42,396 nt of DNA from DASPLX01 sp035627375 (GCA_035627375.1 DASPLX010000063.1:1-42396), one strand, 5' to 3'. Positions 7,455-18,653 are shown, numbered from the stretch's first letter. The notes: generated by a model not told the origin, from the sequence alone. A program made the numbers and translations.

Positions 7455-9521
7455 CTACTGGACAATCATGCCGTTATGGCGAAGCAGCGCATCGATCGTC
7501 GGTTCGCGGCCGCGGAACGCCTTGAACGATTCGATCGCGGGACGCGCGCCGCCCATCGCCAGAATCTCTTGCAGGAAGCGCTGCCCGGTCTCGGCCGCCA
7601 GGATATGTCCGCCCGCCGCGCCGGCTTCCTCGAAGGCGCCGTAAGCGTCCGCCGACAGCACTTCGGCCCATTTGTAACTATAGTACCCCGCGGCATAGCC
7701 GCCGGCAAAGATGTGGCTGAAGGAATTCTGGAAGCGGTTGAACGGCGGCGGTATCAGAACGGCAACCTGGTGCCGCACTTCCGCCAGCACTTCATGCACG
7801 GATTTCGCGCCGTGCGGGTCATGGGCGAAGTGCAACAGCATGTCGAACAGCGCGAATTCGACCTGGCGCAGCGTCTGCAGGCCCGATTGGAAGTTCTTCG
7901 CGGCGATCATCTTGTCGAACAGTTCGCGCGGCAGGGGAGCCTCCGTGTCGACGTGGGACGTCATGTGCCGCAGCACATCCCACTCCCAGCAGAAGTTTTC
8001 CATGAATTGCGAGGGCAGCTCGACCGCATCCCATTCGACGCCCGAAATGCCGGAGACGCCGAGCTCATCGACTTGCGTCAGCATGTGGTGCAAGCCGTGG
8101 CCGAATTCGTGGAACAGCGTGATCACTTCGTCGTGGGTGAACAGCGCCGGCCTGGCCTTGCCGTCGACCACGACCGGTTCCGAGAAATTGCAGGTCAGGT
8201 AGGCGACCGGCGTCTGCACGCCGTCGACGGTGCGGCGGCGGCCGCGAGCGTCGTCCATCCAGGCGCCGCCGCGCTTGCCGTTGCGCGCATAGAGGTCGAG
8301 ATAGAATTGGCCGACCAGCTGGCCGTTCCGCTCGATGCGGAAGAACTTCACATCCGGGTGCCAGACCGGCGCAGCGTCGGGCCTGATCTCGACCGAGAAC
8401 AGCGTCTGCACGACGCGGAACAAGCCTTCGATGACCTTGGGCTCGGGGAAGTACTGTTTCACTTCATGCTCGGAAAACGCGTAGCGCTTCTCGAGCAGCT
8501 TTTCCGAGGCGTAAGCCACGTCCCAGGCTTCGAGCTGGGCGATGCCGAGTTCCCGGGCCGCGAAGGCGCGCAGCTCGGCCAGGTCGTTCTCGGCGAACGG
8601 ACGGGCGCGCCTGGCGAGGTCTTCCAGGAAGCCGATGACCTGCTCCGGCGTGTCGGCCATCTTCGGCACCAGGGAGACCTCGGCGTAATTCTTGTAGCCG
8701 AGCAGTTTCGCTTCCTCGTCGCGCAGCTTGAGCAGTTCCACGATGTTCTGCGTGTTGTCCCACTCCGGCTTGGCGCCGAGCTCGGAAGCCTTGGTGACGT
8801 TCGCCGTATAGATCGTCTCGCGCAGCTTGCGGCTGTCCGCGTACTGCAGGATCGGGAAATAGGAGGGAAAGTGCAGCGTGAATTTCCAGCCCGGCTTGCC
8901 GTCCCCTCTGCTTGCCTGGGCTGCGTTGCGCGCCGCTTGCAGCACATCGTCCGGCAGTCCGCTCAATTCGGCTTCGTCGTCGACGAACAGCGCGTAATCG
9001 TTGGTCGCATCGAGCACGTTCTCGGAAAACTTCGTCGCCAGCGCGGCCTGCCGTTCCTGGATCTCGGCGAAGCGTTCCTTTTTCTCTTCCGGAAGCTCGG
9101 CGCCGCCGAGGCGGAAATCGCGCAGGGCGTTCTCGACGATGCGCTTGCGTGCCTGCGGCAGCGCGTCGTATTCGGCGCTCGCGCGCAAGGCCTTGTACTT
9201 CTCGAACAAGGCGAGATTCTGCGACAGCTCGGTCCAGAATTCGGTGATCTTCGGCAGGTTCTCGTTATAGGCAGCGCGCAATTCGGGCGTATCGACGACG
9301 GCGTTCATGTGTCCGACGGCACCCCAGGCGCGGCTCAGCTTTTCGGTCGAATCCTCGAGCGGCTCGACGAAGTTGTCCCAGGTGACCGCCGCCATCGGCG
9401 CTTCGAGGCGGCGGACGACGCCGCGGTTTTCATCGAGCAGCGCGTCGATCGCGGGCGTCACATGTTCGGGCTTGATCGCGTCGAAACGCGGAAGGTCGGA
9501 GAAATCGAGCAGGGGGTTCAT
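7455..9521 (-). CDS. prlC: Oligopeptidase A (M3 family zinc metallopeptidase)
   Basis: A 688-residue cytoplasmic oligopeptidase, close to the 680 residues of E. coli OpdA. The zinc-binding motif HEFGHGLHHML begins at His471 (ligands His471, His475) with the third ligand Glu501 in DAVELPSQF, 26 residues later as in family M3. It degrades short peptides, including cleaved signal peptides. AGGAAG just upstream of the ATG supports the start, and this ribosome site overlaps the stop region of folD, 15 bases away, so the two are probably co-transcribed. The order folD-prlC is common in betaproteobacteria. Confidence 0.96.
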   Translation of the reverse strand: MNPLLDFSDLPRFDAIKPEHVTPAIDALLDENRGVVRRLEAPMAAVTWDNFVEPLEDSTEKLSRAWGAVGHMNAVVDTPELRAAYNENLPKITEFWTELSQNLALFEKYKALRASAEYDALPQARKRIVENALRDFRLGGAELPEEKKERFAEIQERQAALATKFSENVLDATNDYALFVDDEAELSGLPDDVLQAARNAAQASRGDGKPGWKFTLHFPSYFPILQYADSRKLRETIYTANVTKASELGAKPEWDNTQNIVELLKLRDEEAKLLGYKNYAEVSLVPKMADTPEQVIGFLEDLARRARPFAENDLAELRAFAARELGIAQLEAWDVAYASEKLLEKRYAFSEHEVKQYFPEPKVIEGLFRVVQTLFSVEIRPDAAPVWHPDVKFFRIERNGQLVGQFYLDLYARNGKRGGAWMDDARGRRRTVDGVQTPVAYLTCNFSEPVVVDGKARPALFTHDEVITLFHEFGHGLHHMLTQVDELGVSGISGVEWDAVELPSQFMENFCWEWDVLRHMTSHVDTEAPLPRELFDKMIAAKNFQSGLQTLRQVEFALFDMLLHFAHDPHGAKSVHEVLAEVRHQVAVLIPPPFNRFQNSFSHIFAGGYAAGYYSYKWAEVLSADAYGAFEEAGAAGGHILAAETGQRFLQEILAMGGARPAIESFKAFRGREPTIDALLRHNGMIVQ

Positions 9522-9536
9522 GGCTTCCTATCGTGT

Positions 9537-10382
9537 TCAGGTGCGTTCTGCCGCCTCGATCGTATTCACGAGCAGCATCGTGATCGTCATCGGCCCGACG
9601 CCGCCCGGCACCGGCGTGATCCAGCCGGCGACGTCGCTGGCGCCGGCGAAATCGACGTCGCCGCACAGCTTGCCTTCATCGTTGCGGTTCATGCCGACGT
9701 CGATGACGACGGCACCCGGTTTGACCATGTCGGCCGTCACGATATTCCGTTTACCGGTGGCAACCACCAGGATATCGGCCTGGCGCGTGTGGTGGCCGAG
9801 GTCGCGCGTCTTGGAGTTGCAGATGGTGACGGTGGCGCCGGCTTGCAAGAGCAGCATCGCCTGCGGCTTGCCGACGATATTGGAGGCGCCGACCACCACC
9901 GCATGCGCGCCGCGCACCGGATACGCGATCGATTCGAGCATCTTCATCACGCCGTAGGGAGTGCAGGGACGGAACAGCGGCTGGCCGGTCATCAGGAGTC
10001 CGGCATTGCTGATATGGAAGCCGTCCACGTCCTTCTCCGGCGCGATCGCTTCCAGCACCTTATGCGAATCGATATGCGCCGGCAGCGGCAATTGGACGAG
10101 AATGCCGTGGATCTTCGGATCCTTGTTGAGGGCGTCGATGCGCGACAGCAACTGCTCTTCGGTCAGGCTGGTGTCGTACTTCTCCAGTACCGAATGGATG
10201 CCGTTGTCTTCGCAAGCCTTGACCTTGTTGCGCACATAGACCTGGGAGGCCGGGTTGTCGCCGACCAGGACCACCGCGAGTCCGGGTTGCTTGCCTTGGG
10301 CGGTGAGCGCGGCGGCGCGGTTGGCGACGTCGGCGCGGATTTGCTGGGAAAGTTCGTTTCCGTTGATGAGCTTGGCGGTCAT
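9537..10382 (-). CDS. folD: Bifunctional methylenetetrahydrofolate dehydrogenase / cyclohydrolase
   Basis: A 281-residue cytoplasmic enzyme interconverting 5,10-methylene-, 5,10-methenyl- and 10-formyl-tetrahydrofolate with NADP. Signatures include SQVYVRNKVKACEDNGI with the catalytic Lys, GILVQLPLP, KDVDGFH, RPCTPYGVM, the Rossmann part VVGASNIVGKPQAMLL, and the C-terminal PVPGGVGPMTITMLL. E. coli FolD has 288 residues. The sequence before the ATG is pyrimidine-rich on the coding strand (TTTCTCCTCCC), with no Shine-Dalgarno site, so translation may rely on other features. It is the first gene of the minus-strand cluster running down to dadA and is divergent from aceE. Confidence 0.97.
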   Translation of the reverse strand: MTAKLINGNELSQQIRADVANRAAALTAQGKQPGLAVVLVGDNPASQVYVRNKVKACEDNGIHSVLEKYDTSLTEEQLLSRIDALNKDPKIHGILVQLPLPAHIDSHKVLEAIAPEKDVDGFHISNAGLLMTGQPLFRPCTPYGVMKMLESIAYPVRGAHAVVVGASNIVGKPQAMLLLQAGATVTICNSKTRDLGHHTRQADILVVATGKRNIVTADMVKPGAVVIDVGMNRNDEGKLCGDVDFAGASDVAGWITPVPGGVGPMTITMLLVNTIEAAERT

Positions 10383-10503
10383 GGGAGGAGAAAGATTGCG
10401 GACGAAACCGAGATTATACGGTTACGCCTCGCAGGGCAGAACTCGATGGACGCCGAAACCGTCTGAATGAAAGCTTTTCCATTGATTTTCGATCATTGCG
10501 GGC

Positions 10504-10523
10504 TATGCTGTTATGCAGCATAA
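10504..10523. promoter_or_regulatory. Overlapping palindromes upstream of aceE
   Basis: TATGCTG-TTATG-CAGCATA (10504-10522) and TTATGC-A-GCATAA (10511-10523) are two overlapping perfect inverted repeats, centred about 75 bases before the probable aceE transcription start in the folD/aceE divergent region. They look like a regulator site; the E. coli PdhR site sequence is not present. Confidence 0.4.
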
Positions 10524-10553
10524 ATTCCATAATATGAAAATACATCTCGCAAT

Positions 10554-10582
10554 TTGGAAATTGTAAAAACTGCTGTTAGAAT
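10554..10582 (+). promoter_or_regulatory. Candidate promoter of the pyruvate dehydrogenase operon
   Basis: TTGGAA (10554-10559), a 17-base spacer and TAGAAT (10577-10582). The surrounding 10480-10600 is markedly AT-rich compared with the genes. Transcription would start near 10589, leaving a leader of about 90 bases before aceE. Confidence 0.5.
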
Positions 10583-10678
10583 CCTGGCACCTAATGCCGC
10601 ACCAACAGGGAATTGTCTTTCAACGCCCGCTGCGATGATTCATCGGGTCGGGATTCTTGCCAAATTTAGGAGACACAG

Positions 10679-13381
<2,703 letters not shown>

Positions 13382-13408
13382 TCAAAAAACAAGAACGGAG
13401 CCCAAGTC

Positions 13409-14728
13409 ATGAGTATGGTGGAAGTCAAAGTCCCGGACATCGGCGACTTCAAGGAAGTCGAAGTCATCGAGGTCATGGTCAAGCCCGGCGACACGATCAA
13501 GGTCGATCAGTCGCTGGTGACGGTGGAGTCGGACAAGGCGAGCATGGAGATTCCATCCAGCCACGCCGGCGTCGTCAAGGAATTGAAGATCAAGGTCGGC
13601 GACAAGGTATCGGAAGGTTCGCTGGTGCTGTTGCTGGACGCGGCCGAGGGTGCTGCCGCACCGGCGCCGGCGCCCGCTGCGGCGCCCGCTCCCGCGCCGG
13701 CGGCTGCAGCGCCGGCACCGGCTCCCGCAGCTCAGGTTCCCGCACCGGCGGAAGCCAAGCCCGCTCCGACGGCCGCGCTCGAGCCGGCCGCGCCGGCCGG
13801 CAACAAGCCGCATGCATCGCCGTCGATCCGCAAGTTCGCACGCGAACTCGGCGTCGACCTGGCCAAGGTGCCGGGCAGCGGTCCGAAAGGACGCATCCTG
13901 CAGGTGGACATACAGAATTACGTCAAGGGCATCGTCTCCGGCGCGGCCGTCGGCGCGGCGCCGACCGCGAAGGGTGGAGGAGGAGCGGGCCTGGACCTGT
14001 TGCCGTGGCCGTCGCTCGACTTCTCGAAGTTCGGCGAAACCGAGTTGCTGCCGCTGTCGCGCATCAAGAAGATCAGCGGTCCGAACCTGCATCGCAACTG
14101 GGTGATGATCCCGCATGTCACGCAGTTCGACGAAGCCGACATCACCGAGCTCGAGGAATTCCGCAAGGAATCGAACAACGCGCTGGCGAAGTCCGGCGTC
14201 AAGCTGACCATGCTGGCCTTCGTCATCAAGGCTTGCGTCGCCGCGCTGAAGAAATATCCGACCTTCAATTCCTCTCTCGACGCCAACGGCGAGAACCTGA
14301 TCCTGAAGAAGTACTACAACATCGGTTTCGCGGCCGATACGCCGCAAGGCCTGGTGGTGCCGGTCGTGAAGGACGCCGACAAGAAAGGCATCGCGCAGAT
14401 CGCGCAGGAAATGGGCGAGCTGTCGGCGCAGGCGCGCGAAGGCAAGCTCAAGCCGACCGACATGCAGGGCGCGACGTTCACGATCTCGTCGCTGGGCGGC
14501 ATCGGCGGCACGGCGTTCACGCCGATCGTGAATGCGCCGGAAGTCGCGATCCTCGGTTTGTCCAAGTCCGACTTCAAGCCGGTGTGGGACGGCAAGCAGT
14601 TCGTGCCGCGCCTGATGCTGCCGCTGTCGCTGTCCTACGATCATCGCGTGATCGACGGCGCCATGGGCGCGCGCTTCACCGTGTATCTGGCGGAAGTGCT
14701 GTCGGATATGCGCAAGACGCTGCTGTAA
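13409..14728 (+). CDS. aceF: Dihydrolipoamide acetyltransferase (PDH E2), single lipoyl domain
   Basis: A 439-residue E2 core protein. Domains in order are: one lipoyl domain (residues 1-80, lipoyl Lys43 in ESDKASME), an Ala/Pro-rich flexible linker (about 82-130), a peripheral-subunit binding domain (ASPSIRKFARELGVDLAKV, about 133-170), and the catalytic acetyltransferase domain with SYDHRVIDGA (His412, Asp416) near the C-terminus. E. coli AceF has three lipoyl domains; one is also common in other betaproteobacteria. Its lipoyl domain is nearly identical at DNA level to that of lpdA (13487-13563 equals 15486-15562), a sign of recent conversion between them. Confidence 0.97.
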   Translation: MSMVEVKVPDIGDFKEVEVIEVMVKPGDTIKVDQSLVTVESDKASMEIPSSHAGVVKELKIKVGDKVSEGSLVLLLDAAEGAAAPAPAPAAAPAPAPAAAAPAPAPAAQVPAPAEAKPAPTAALEPAAPAGNKPHASPSIRKFARELGVDLAKVPGSGPKGRILQVDIQNYVKGIVSGAAVGAAPTAKGGGGAGLDLLPWPSLDFSKFGETELLPLSRIKKISGPNLHRNWVMIPHVTQFDEADITELEEFRKESNNALAKSGVKLTMLAFVIKACVAALKKYPTFNSSLDANGENLILKKYYNIGFAADTPQGLVVPVVKDADKKGIAQIAQEMGELSAQAREGKLKPTDMQGATFTISSLGGIGGTAFTPIVNAPEVAILGLSKSDFKPVWDGKQFVPRLMLPLSLSYDHRVIDGAMGARFTVYLAEVLSDMRKTLL

Positions 14729-14741
14729 CCGCCATATCGTT

Positions 14742-14770
14742 CCCGCTCGTCCCCGCGCGAGCGGGGATGA
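14742..14770. repeat. Hairpin between aceF and the proteasome-like gene, resembling a type I-E CRISPR repeat core
   Basis: TCCCCGC-GCGA-GCGGGGA (14750-14767) is a 7-bp stem with a GNRA tetraloop, continuing into TGA; an alternative longer stem pairs CCCGCTCG (14742-14749) with CGAGCGGG (14758-14765). There is no T-tract, so it is not a terminator. The core matches what I recall of type I-E CRISPR repeats, but it is a single copy with no spacer array or cas gene. A dispersed palindromic repeat or an mRNA-stability hairpin within the operon is more likely. Confidence 0.5.
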
Positions 14771-14787
14771 TGGAACAGGAGATTCCC

Positions 14788-15357
14788 ATGACCACCTGCG
14801 TCGTAGTCAAGAAGGGCCGCCAGGTCGCGATCGCCGCCGATTCGCTCGTGACCTTCGGCGACACGCGCCTGTCGCAAGCCTATGAGGCCAACCGCAAGAT
14901 CATCCAGGTCGGCGATTCCTTCGTCACGCTGGCCGGCACGGCGGCGCATTTCCCGGTGATGAAGAAGCTGCTGACCGAGATGGGCGAGGAATGCAAGCTG
15001 TCGACGCGCGACGAAGTGTTCCAGACGTTCCAGAAGGTGCATGCGATCCTCAAGGACAACTACTTCCTGAATCCGAAGGAGGACGAGGAGGATCCCTACG
15101 AATCGTCGCAGTTGACGGCGCTGATCGCGAATCCGCACGGCATCTTCGGCGTGTATTCGCTGCGCGAAGTGTTCAGCTTCGAACGCTTCTGGGCGATCGG
15201 CAGCGGCAAGAGTTTCGCGCTCGGCGCGATGTATGCCTGTTACGACCGCGCGGAGAGCGCGCGCGAAGTGGCCGAGATGGGACTGAAGGCCGGCGTGGAA
15301 TTCGACAAGAGCTCGTCCGCCCCGTATCAGATCCACAGCATCGATTTGCTGCAATGA
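14788..15357 (+). CDS. Proteasome-like Ntn-hydrolase (betaproteobacterial proteasome homologue, BPH)
   Basis: A 189-residue protein starting MTTCVVVKKGRQVAIAADSLVTFGDTRLSQ. Removal of Met exposes Thr1, the nucleophile of proteasome beta subunits and HslV (HslV starts MTTIVSVRR). Asp17 in AADS and Lys36 in NRKII fit the catalytic Asp17 and Lys33 of the fold, and AGTAAHF matches the GF/LAG region. IGSGKSFALGAM near residue 139 matches the IGSG of HslV. It is distinct from true HslV in length and loop sequences and no hslU ATPase is adjacent. The family has been described as BPH, which assembles into double rings; its substrate is unknown. The start at 14788 is chosen over in-frame ATGs at 14767 and 14770 because only it yields an N-terminal Thr, with AGGAGA at 14777-14782. 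It sits between aceF and lpdA, co-directional. Confidence 0.88.
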   Translation: MTTCVVVKKGRQVAIAADSLVTFGDTRLSQAYEANRKIIQVGDSFVTLAGTAAHFPVMKKLLTEMGEECKLSTRDEVFQTFQKVHAILKDNYFLNPKEDEEDPYESSQLTALIANPHGIFGVYSLREVFSFERFWAIGSGKSFALGAMYACYDRAESAREVAEMGLKAGVEFDKSSSAPYQIHSIDLLQ

Positions 15358-15407
15358 CAGAAAACGAAGTTTCGGCGCGTGCCGAAACCAAAAATTGGAG
15401 CCAACAC

Positions 15408-17186
15408 ATGAGCCTGATCGAAGTGAAAGTCCCGGATATCGGTGACTTCAAGGAAGTCGAAATAATCGAAGTGCTGGTCAAGCCGGGCGACACGATCAAG
15501 GTCGATCAGTCGCTGGTGACGGTGGAGTCGGACAAGGCGAGCATGGAGATTCCATCCAGCCATGCCGGCGTCGTCAAGGAATTGAAGATCAAGATCGGCG
15601 ACAAGGTGTCGGAGGGCGCGCTGCTGTTGCTGCTCGAGGCGTCGGAAGGAGCTGCCGCATCCGCGCCCGCCGCTCCGGCGCCGGCACCCGCCGCGGCTCC
15701 CGCGCAAGCTCCCGCTGCTCCGGCCGCTCCGGCTCCGGTCGCGGCCAGCTACGCCGGCAAGGTCGATGTCGAGTGCGACATGCTGGTGCTCGGCGCCGGT
15801 CCCGGCGGCTACTCGGCCGCGTTCCGCGCGGCCGATCTCGGCATGAACACCGTGCTGGTCGAGCGTTATGCGACGCTCGGCGGCGTGTGCCTGAACGTCG
15901 GTTGCATCCCGTCGAAAGCCCTGCTGCATGTCGCCGCGATGATCGACGAAGCGGCCGCGATGTCGTCGCACGGCATCAGCTTCGGCAAGCCGCAGATCGA
16001 TATCGACAAGCTGCGCGAGTACAAGGAAAAGGTCATCAAGAAGATGACCACGGGTCTCTCCGGTATGGCCAAGGCGCGCAAGGTCAACACGGTGCAAGGC
16101 GTCGGCCAGTTCGTCGGTCCCAACCATATCGAGGTGACGGCCGCCGACGGCGGTAAGAAGACGGTGCAGTTCAAGCAAGCGATCATCGCCGCCGGCTCCT
16201 CCGTCGTGAAGCTGCCGTTCGTTCCGGAGGATCCGCGCATCGTCGATTCGACCGGCGCGCTCGAATTGCGCCAGATTCCGAAGAAGATGCTGGTCATCGG
16301 CGGCGGCATCATCGGCCTCGAGATGGCGACGGTGTATTCGACGCTCGGCGCGCGCATCGACGTGGTCGAGATGATGGACGGCTTGATGCAGGGCGCCGAC
16401 CGCGACCTGGTCAAGGTGTGGCAGAAATTCAACGAGAAGCGCTTCGACAAGATCATGACCAAGACCAAGACGGTCGCGGTCGAGGCGCTCGAGGAAGGCA
16501 TCAAGGTCACCTTCGAAAGCGCACAGGACGGTGTCGCCGCTCCCGAGCCGCAGCTCTACGACATGGTGCTGGTGGCCGTCGGCCGCAGCCCGAACGGCAA
16601 GAAGATCGCCGCCGACAAGGCCGGCGTCGCGGTGACAGAGCGCGGCTTCATCGAAGTCGACACGCAGATGCGCACCAACGTGCCGCACATCTTCGCGATC
16701 GGCGACATCGTCGGCCAGCCGATGCTGGCGCACAAGGCCGTGCACGAGGCGCATGTCGCGGCCGAGGCGGCGGCGGGACAGAAGTCGCATTTCGATGCGC
16801 GCGTGATTCCGTCGGTGGCCTACACCGATCCGGAAGTGGCCTGGGCCGGCATCACCGAAGACGAAGCGAAGGCCAAGGGCATCAAGGTCGAGAAATCCGT
16901 CTTCCCGTGGGCCGCGTCGGGACGGGCCGTCGCCAATGCGCGCGACGAGGGTTTCACGAAGCTGTTGTTCGATGCGGAGACGCATCGCCTCATCGGCGGC
17001 AGCATCGTCGGCACGCATGCGGGCGACATGATCGGCGAAATCGCCCTGGCGATCGAAATGGGCGCGGATGCGGTCGATATCGGCAAGACCATCCATCCGC
17101 ATCCGACCTTGGGCGAATCGATCGGCATGGCGGCGGAAGTGTTCGAGGGTGTATGCACCGACTTGCCGCCGGCCCGGAAAAAGTAA
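15408..17186 (+). CDS. lpdA: Dihydrolipoyl dehydrogenase (PDH E3) with N-terminal lipoyl domain
   Basis: A 592-residue flavoprotein that reoxidises dihydrolipoamide of E2 using NAD. Residues 1-80 form a lipoyl domain (Lys43 in ESDKASME), joined by an Ala/Pro linker (about 82-115) to a standard E3: FAD motif VLGAGPGGYSAAFRAADLG, redox-active disulphide GGVCLNVGCIPSK, NAD motif VIGGGIIGLEMATVYSTLG, and C-terminal HPHPTLGE with the active-site His. The lipoyl-E3 fusion is known from Neisseria and several betaproteobacterial PDH complexes. TTGGAG at 15395-15400 fixes the start. It is the last gene of the operon, followed by a strong terminator. Confidence 0.97.
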   Translation: MSLIEVKVPDIGDFKEVEIIEVLVKPGDTIKVDQSLVTVESDKASMEIPSSHAGVVKELKIKIGDKVSEGALLLLLEASEGAAASAPAAPAPAPAAAPAQAPAAPAAPAPVAASYAGKVDVECDMLVLGAGPGGYSAAFRAADLGMNTVLVERYATLGGVCLNVGCIPSKALLHVAAMIDEAAAMSSHGISFGKPQIDIDKLREYKEKVIKKMTTGLSGMAKARKVNTVQGVGQFVGPNHIEVTAADGGKKTVQFKQAIIAAGSSVVKLPFVPEDPRIVDSTGALELRQIPKKMLVIGGGIIGLEMATVYSTLGARIDVVEMMDGLMQGADRDLVKVWQKFNEKRFDKIMTKTKTVAVEALEEGIKVTFESAQDGVAAPEPQLYDMVLVAVGRSPNGKKIAADKAGVAVTERGFIEVDTQMRTNVPHIFAIGDIVGQPMLAHKAVHEAHVAAEAAAGQKSHFDARVIPSVAYTDPEVAWAGITEDEAKAKGIKVEKSVFPWAASGRAVANARDEGFTKLLFDAETHRLIGGSIVGTHAGDMIGEIALAIEMGADAVDIGKTIHPHPTLGESIGMAAEVFEGVCTDLPPARKK

Positions 17187-17208
17187 GTTCCGGTTCGATT
17201 CGTGCAGA

Positions 17209-17239
17209 AAATGCCGCTCCGATGAGCGGCATTTTTTTT
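17209..17239 (+). terminator. Terminator of the pyruvate dehydrogenase operon
   Basis: Perfect 11-bp stem AAATGCCGCTC (17209-17219) / GAGCGGCATTT (17224-17234), 4-base loop, then T to 17239; 22 bases after the lpdA stop. Confidence 0.95.
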
Positions 17240-17284
17240 GTGCCGATGGACGCTGTTTTTTACCAACGGTCGGCCCGAATTGTT

Positions 17285-17313
17285 TTGCTCCGCGATGGCA
17301 GATGAACTATTCT
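17285..17313 (+). promoter_or_regulatory. Weak candidate promoter of the porin gene
   Basis: TTGCTC (17285-17290), 17-base spacer, TATTCT (17308-17313), about 170 bases before the porin start. The matches are modest. The rest of 17240-17483 has no recognisable gene or motif. Confidence 0.25.
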
Positions 17314-17483
17314 GGCTTAACCGGAACGGGAGGCCGGCCTGCCATTCGCGACAAGACGAACGGGCCTGTCTCGCTGGCCGGGATCGAGGACGCCGCAGAG
17401 CGCTCCCGAGGCGGGCCGTTTGCCGTTTGCCGCCGCATTTGCAGCCGCATCCGTCGTATCGCCATACAACCAGGGAGGGATAC

Positions 17484-18635
17484 ATGAGAGACGTCACACT
17501 GTCGCGGTTGCTGCTGGCCGCTTCGATCGCGGGAATCGCCGCCGGTGCGCAAGCCCAGAGCGACGTTACCATCTACGGCCGGATCAACGTCGGCATCGTC
17601 AATTATTCCGGTTACGGAGCGGGCGGGACATCCGTCACGAAGGAGAACAATCTTTCGAGCCGTATCGGCTTCAAGGGGCGCGAGTCGCTGGGCGGCGGGT
17701 TGCATGCGATCTACCAGATCGAGACCGGTTTCTCGGCCAATACCGGCGACGGCACGATCGCCAGCCGAGAAGCGAGCGTCGGCCTGCAGGGGGATTTCGG
17801 GAAGCTTCGTCTCGGCTACATGCTGACGCCGCTCGACGATTTGCACGGTATCGCCCAGCCCGGTTACGGCAGCAATTTCCTCAACGATAATCTGAACGGT
17901 TTCTGGGCCAACGGCTACAGCAACATGTTTTCCGGCGGCACCGCCGGCAACACGGCTTGCGTGCAGGTCGCCGGCACGTCGAGCAACACCAACAGCTTCG
18001 GCTTCGACAACCGTTACGGCAACTCGATCCGCTACGATTCGCCGTCGATGAACGGCATGAATCTCGCGACCCACGTCGCCTTGGGCGGAGTGAGCAGTTG
18101 CAAGGCATATGCGTGGTCGAGCAAGCTGCAGTACAACGCCAAGGGCCTGAATGCGGCCCTGGCGTACAACCTGCACAGGAACGTGCGCGGCATCGATCTG
18201 AACGACAGCATCGTGATGCTGGCCGCCGGCTATCAGATCAACCCCGCGTTCTACGTCGGCGGCTACTACCAGAGCGTGACCTACGACAACCCCGGCAAGC
18301 GCCAGCTCAAGCAGAACGGGTTCGGCCTGGTGGGGCGTCATTTTTCAGGGCCGAATACGTTCGAGCTCGGATGGTATCGCGGCGGCGCGGGCAAGGGCGA
18401 TCAGACGACGGCCTTTTCCGGCATCTTCGTGGGCGACGGTACGCAGGCCAACATGTATGTGCTGGGCTATCGCTATTCGCTCTCGAAACGGACCGACCTC
18501 TGGTCGCAATACGCGCTGATGCGCAACGGCGACCAGGCCGGGTACGACCTCGGCGGCGCCGGCAAGGCCGGGGCGGCGGGAACCATCGGCCAATCGTTGC
18601 GCGGATTGGGGTTCGGCATCAAGCACGATTTCTGA
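17484..18635 (+). CDS. Gram-negative trimeric porin (Burkholderiales type)
   Basis: A 383-residue outer-membrane general-diffusion porin. The signal peptide (about residues 1-25, SIAGIAAGAQA-QS) is followed by SDVTIYGRINVGIV, the usual first beta-strand of this family, and by SRIGFKGRESLGGGLHAIYQIE, GLQGDFGKLRLGYM and repeated aromatic-rich strands. The C-terminus LRGLGFGIKHDF ends in Phe, as required for recognition by the BAM assembly machinery. GGGAGG at 17473-17478 supports the start over the longer upstream frame. The gene ends 18 bases before the PhnD-type gene, so they may be co-transcribed. The substrate is not determinable; several such paralogues are normal in these genomes. Confidence 0.93.
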   Translation: MRDVTLSRLLLAASIAGIAAGAQAQSDVTIYGRINVGIVNYSGYGAGGTSVTKENNLSSRIGFKGRESLGGGLHAIYQIETGFSANTGDGTIASREASVGLQGDFGKLRLGYMLTPLDDLHGIAQPGYGSNFLNDNLNGFWANGYSNMFSGGTAGNTACVQVAGTSSNTNSFGFDNRYGNSIRYDSPSMNGMNLATHVALGGVSSCKAYAWSSKLQYNAKGLNAALAYNLHRNVRGIDLNDSIVMLAAGYQINPAFYVGGYYQSVTYDNPGKRQLKQNGFGLVGRHFSGPNTFELGWYRGGAGKGDQTTAFSGIFVGDGTQANMYVLGYRYSLSKRTDLWSQYALMRNGDQAGYDLGGAGKAGAAGTIGQSLRGLGFGIKHDF

Positions 18636-18653
18636 TCGCGCCGGAGAACGACC

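Noticed and set aside
7476..10466. Very long open frame (996 codons) on the plus strand opposite prlC and folD
   Set aside because: It is antisense to two unmistakable genes, has His/Arg/Asp-heavy low-complexity sequence typical of GC-rich shadow frames, and no ribosome site or family motif.
14750..14770. CRISPR array
   Set aside because: Only one repeat-like unit is present, with no spacers and no cas genes.
14788..15357. Annotation as HslV, the ATP-dependent protease subunit
   Set aside because: It shares the MTT start and fold, but loop sequences differ and no hslU lies beside it; the BPH family fits better.
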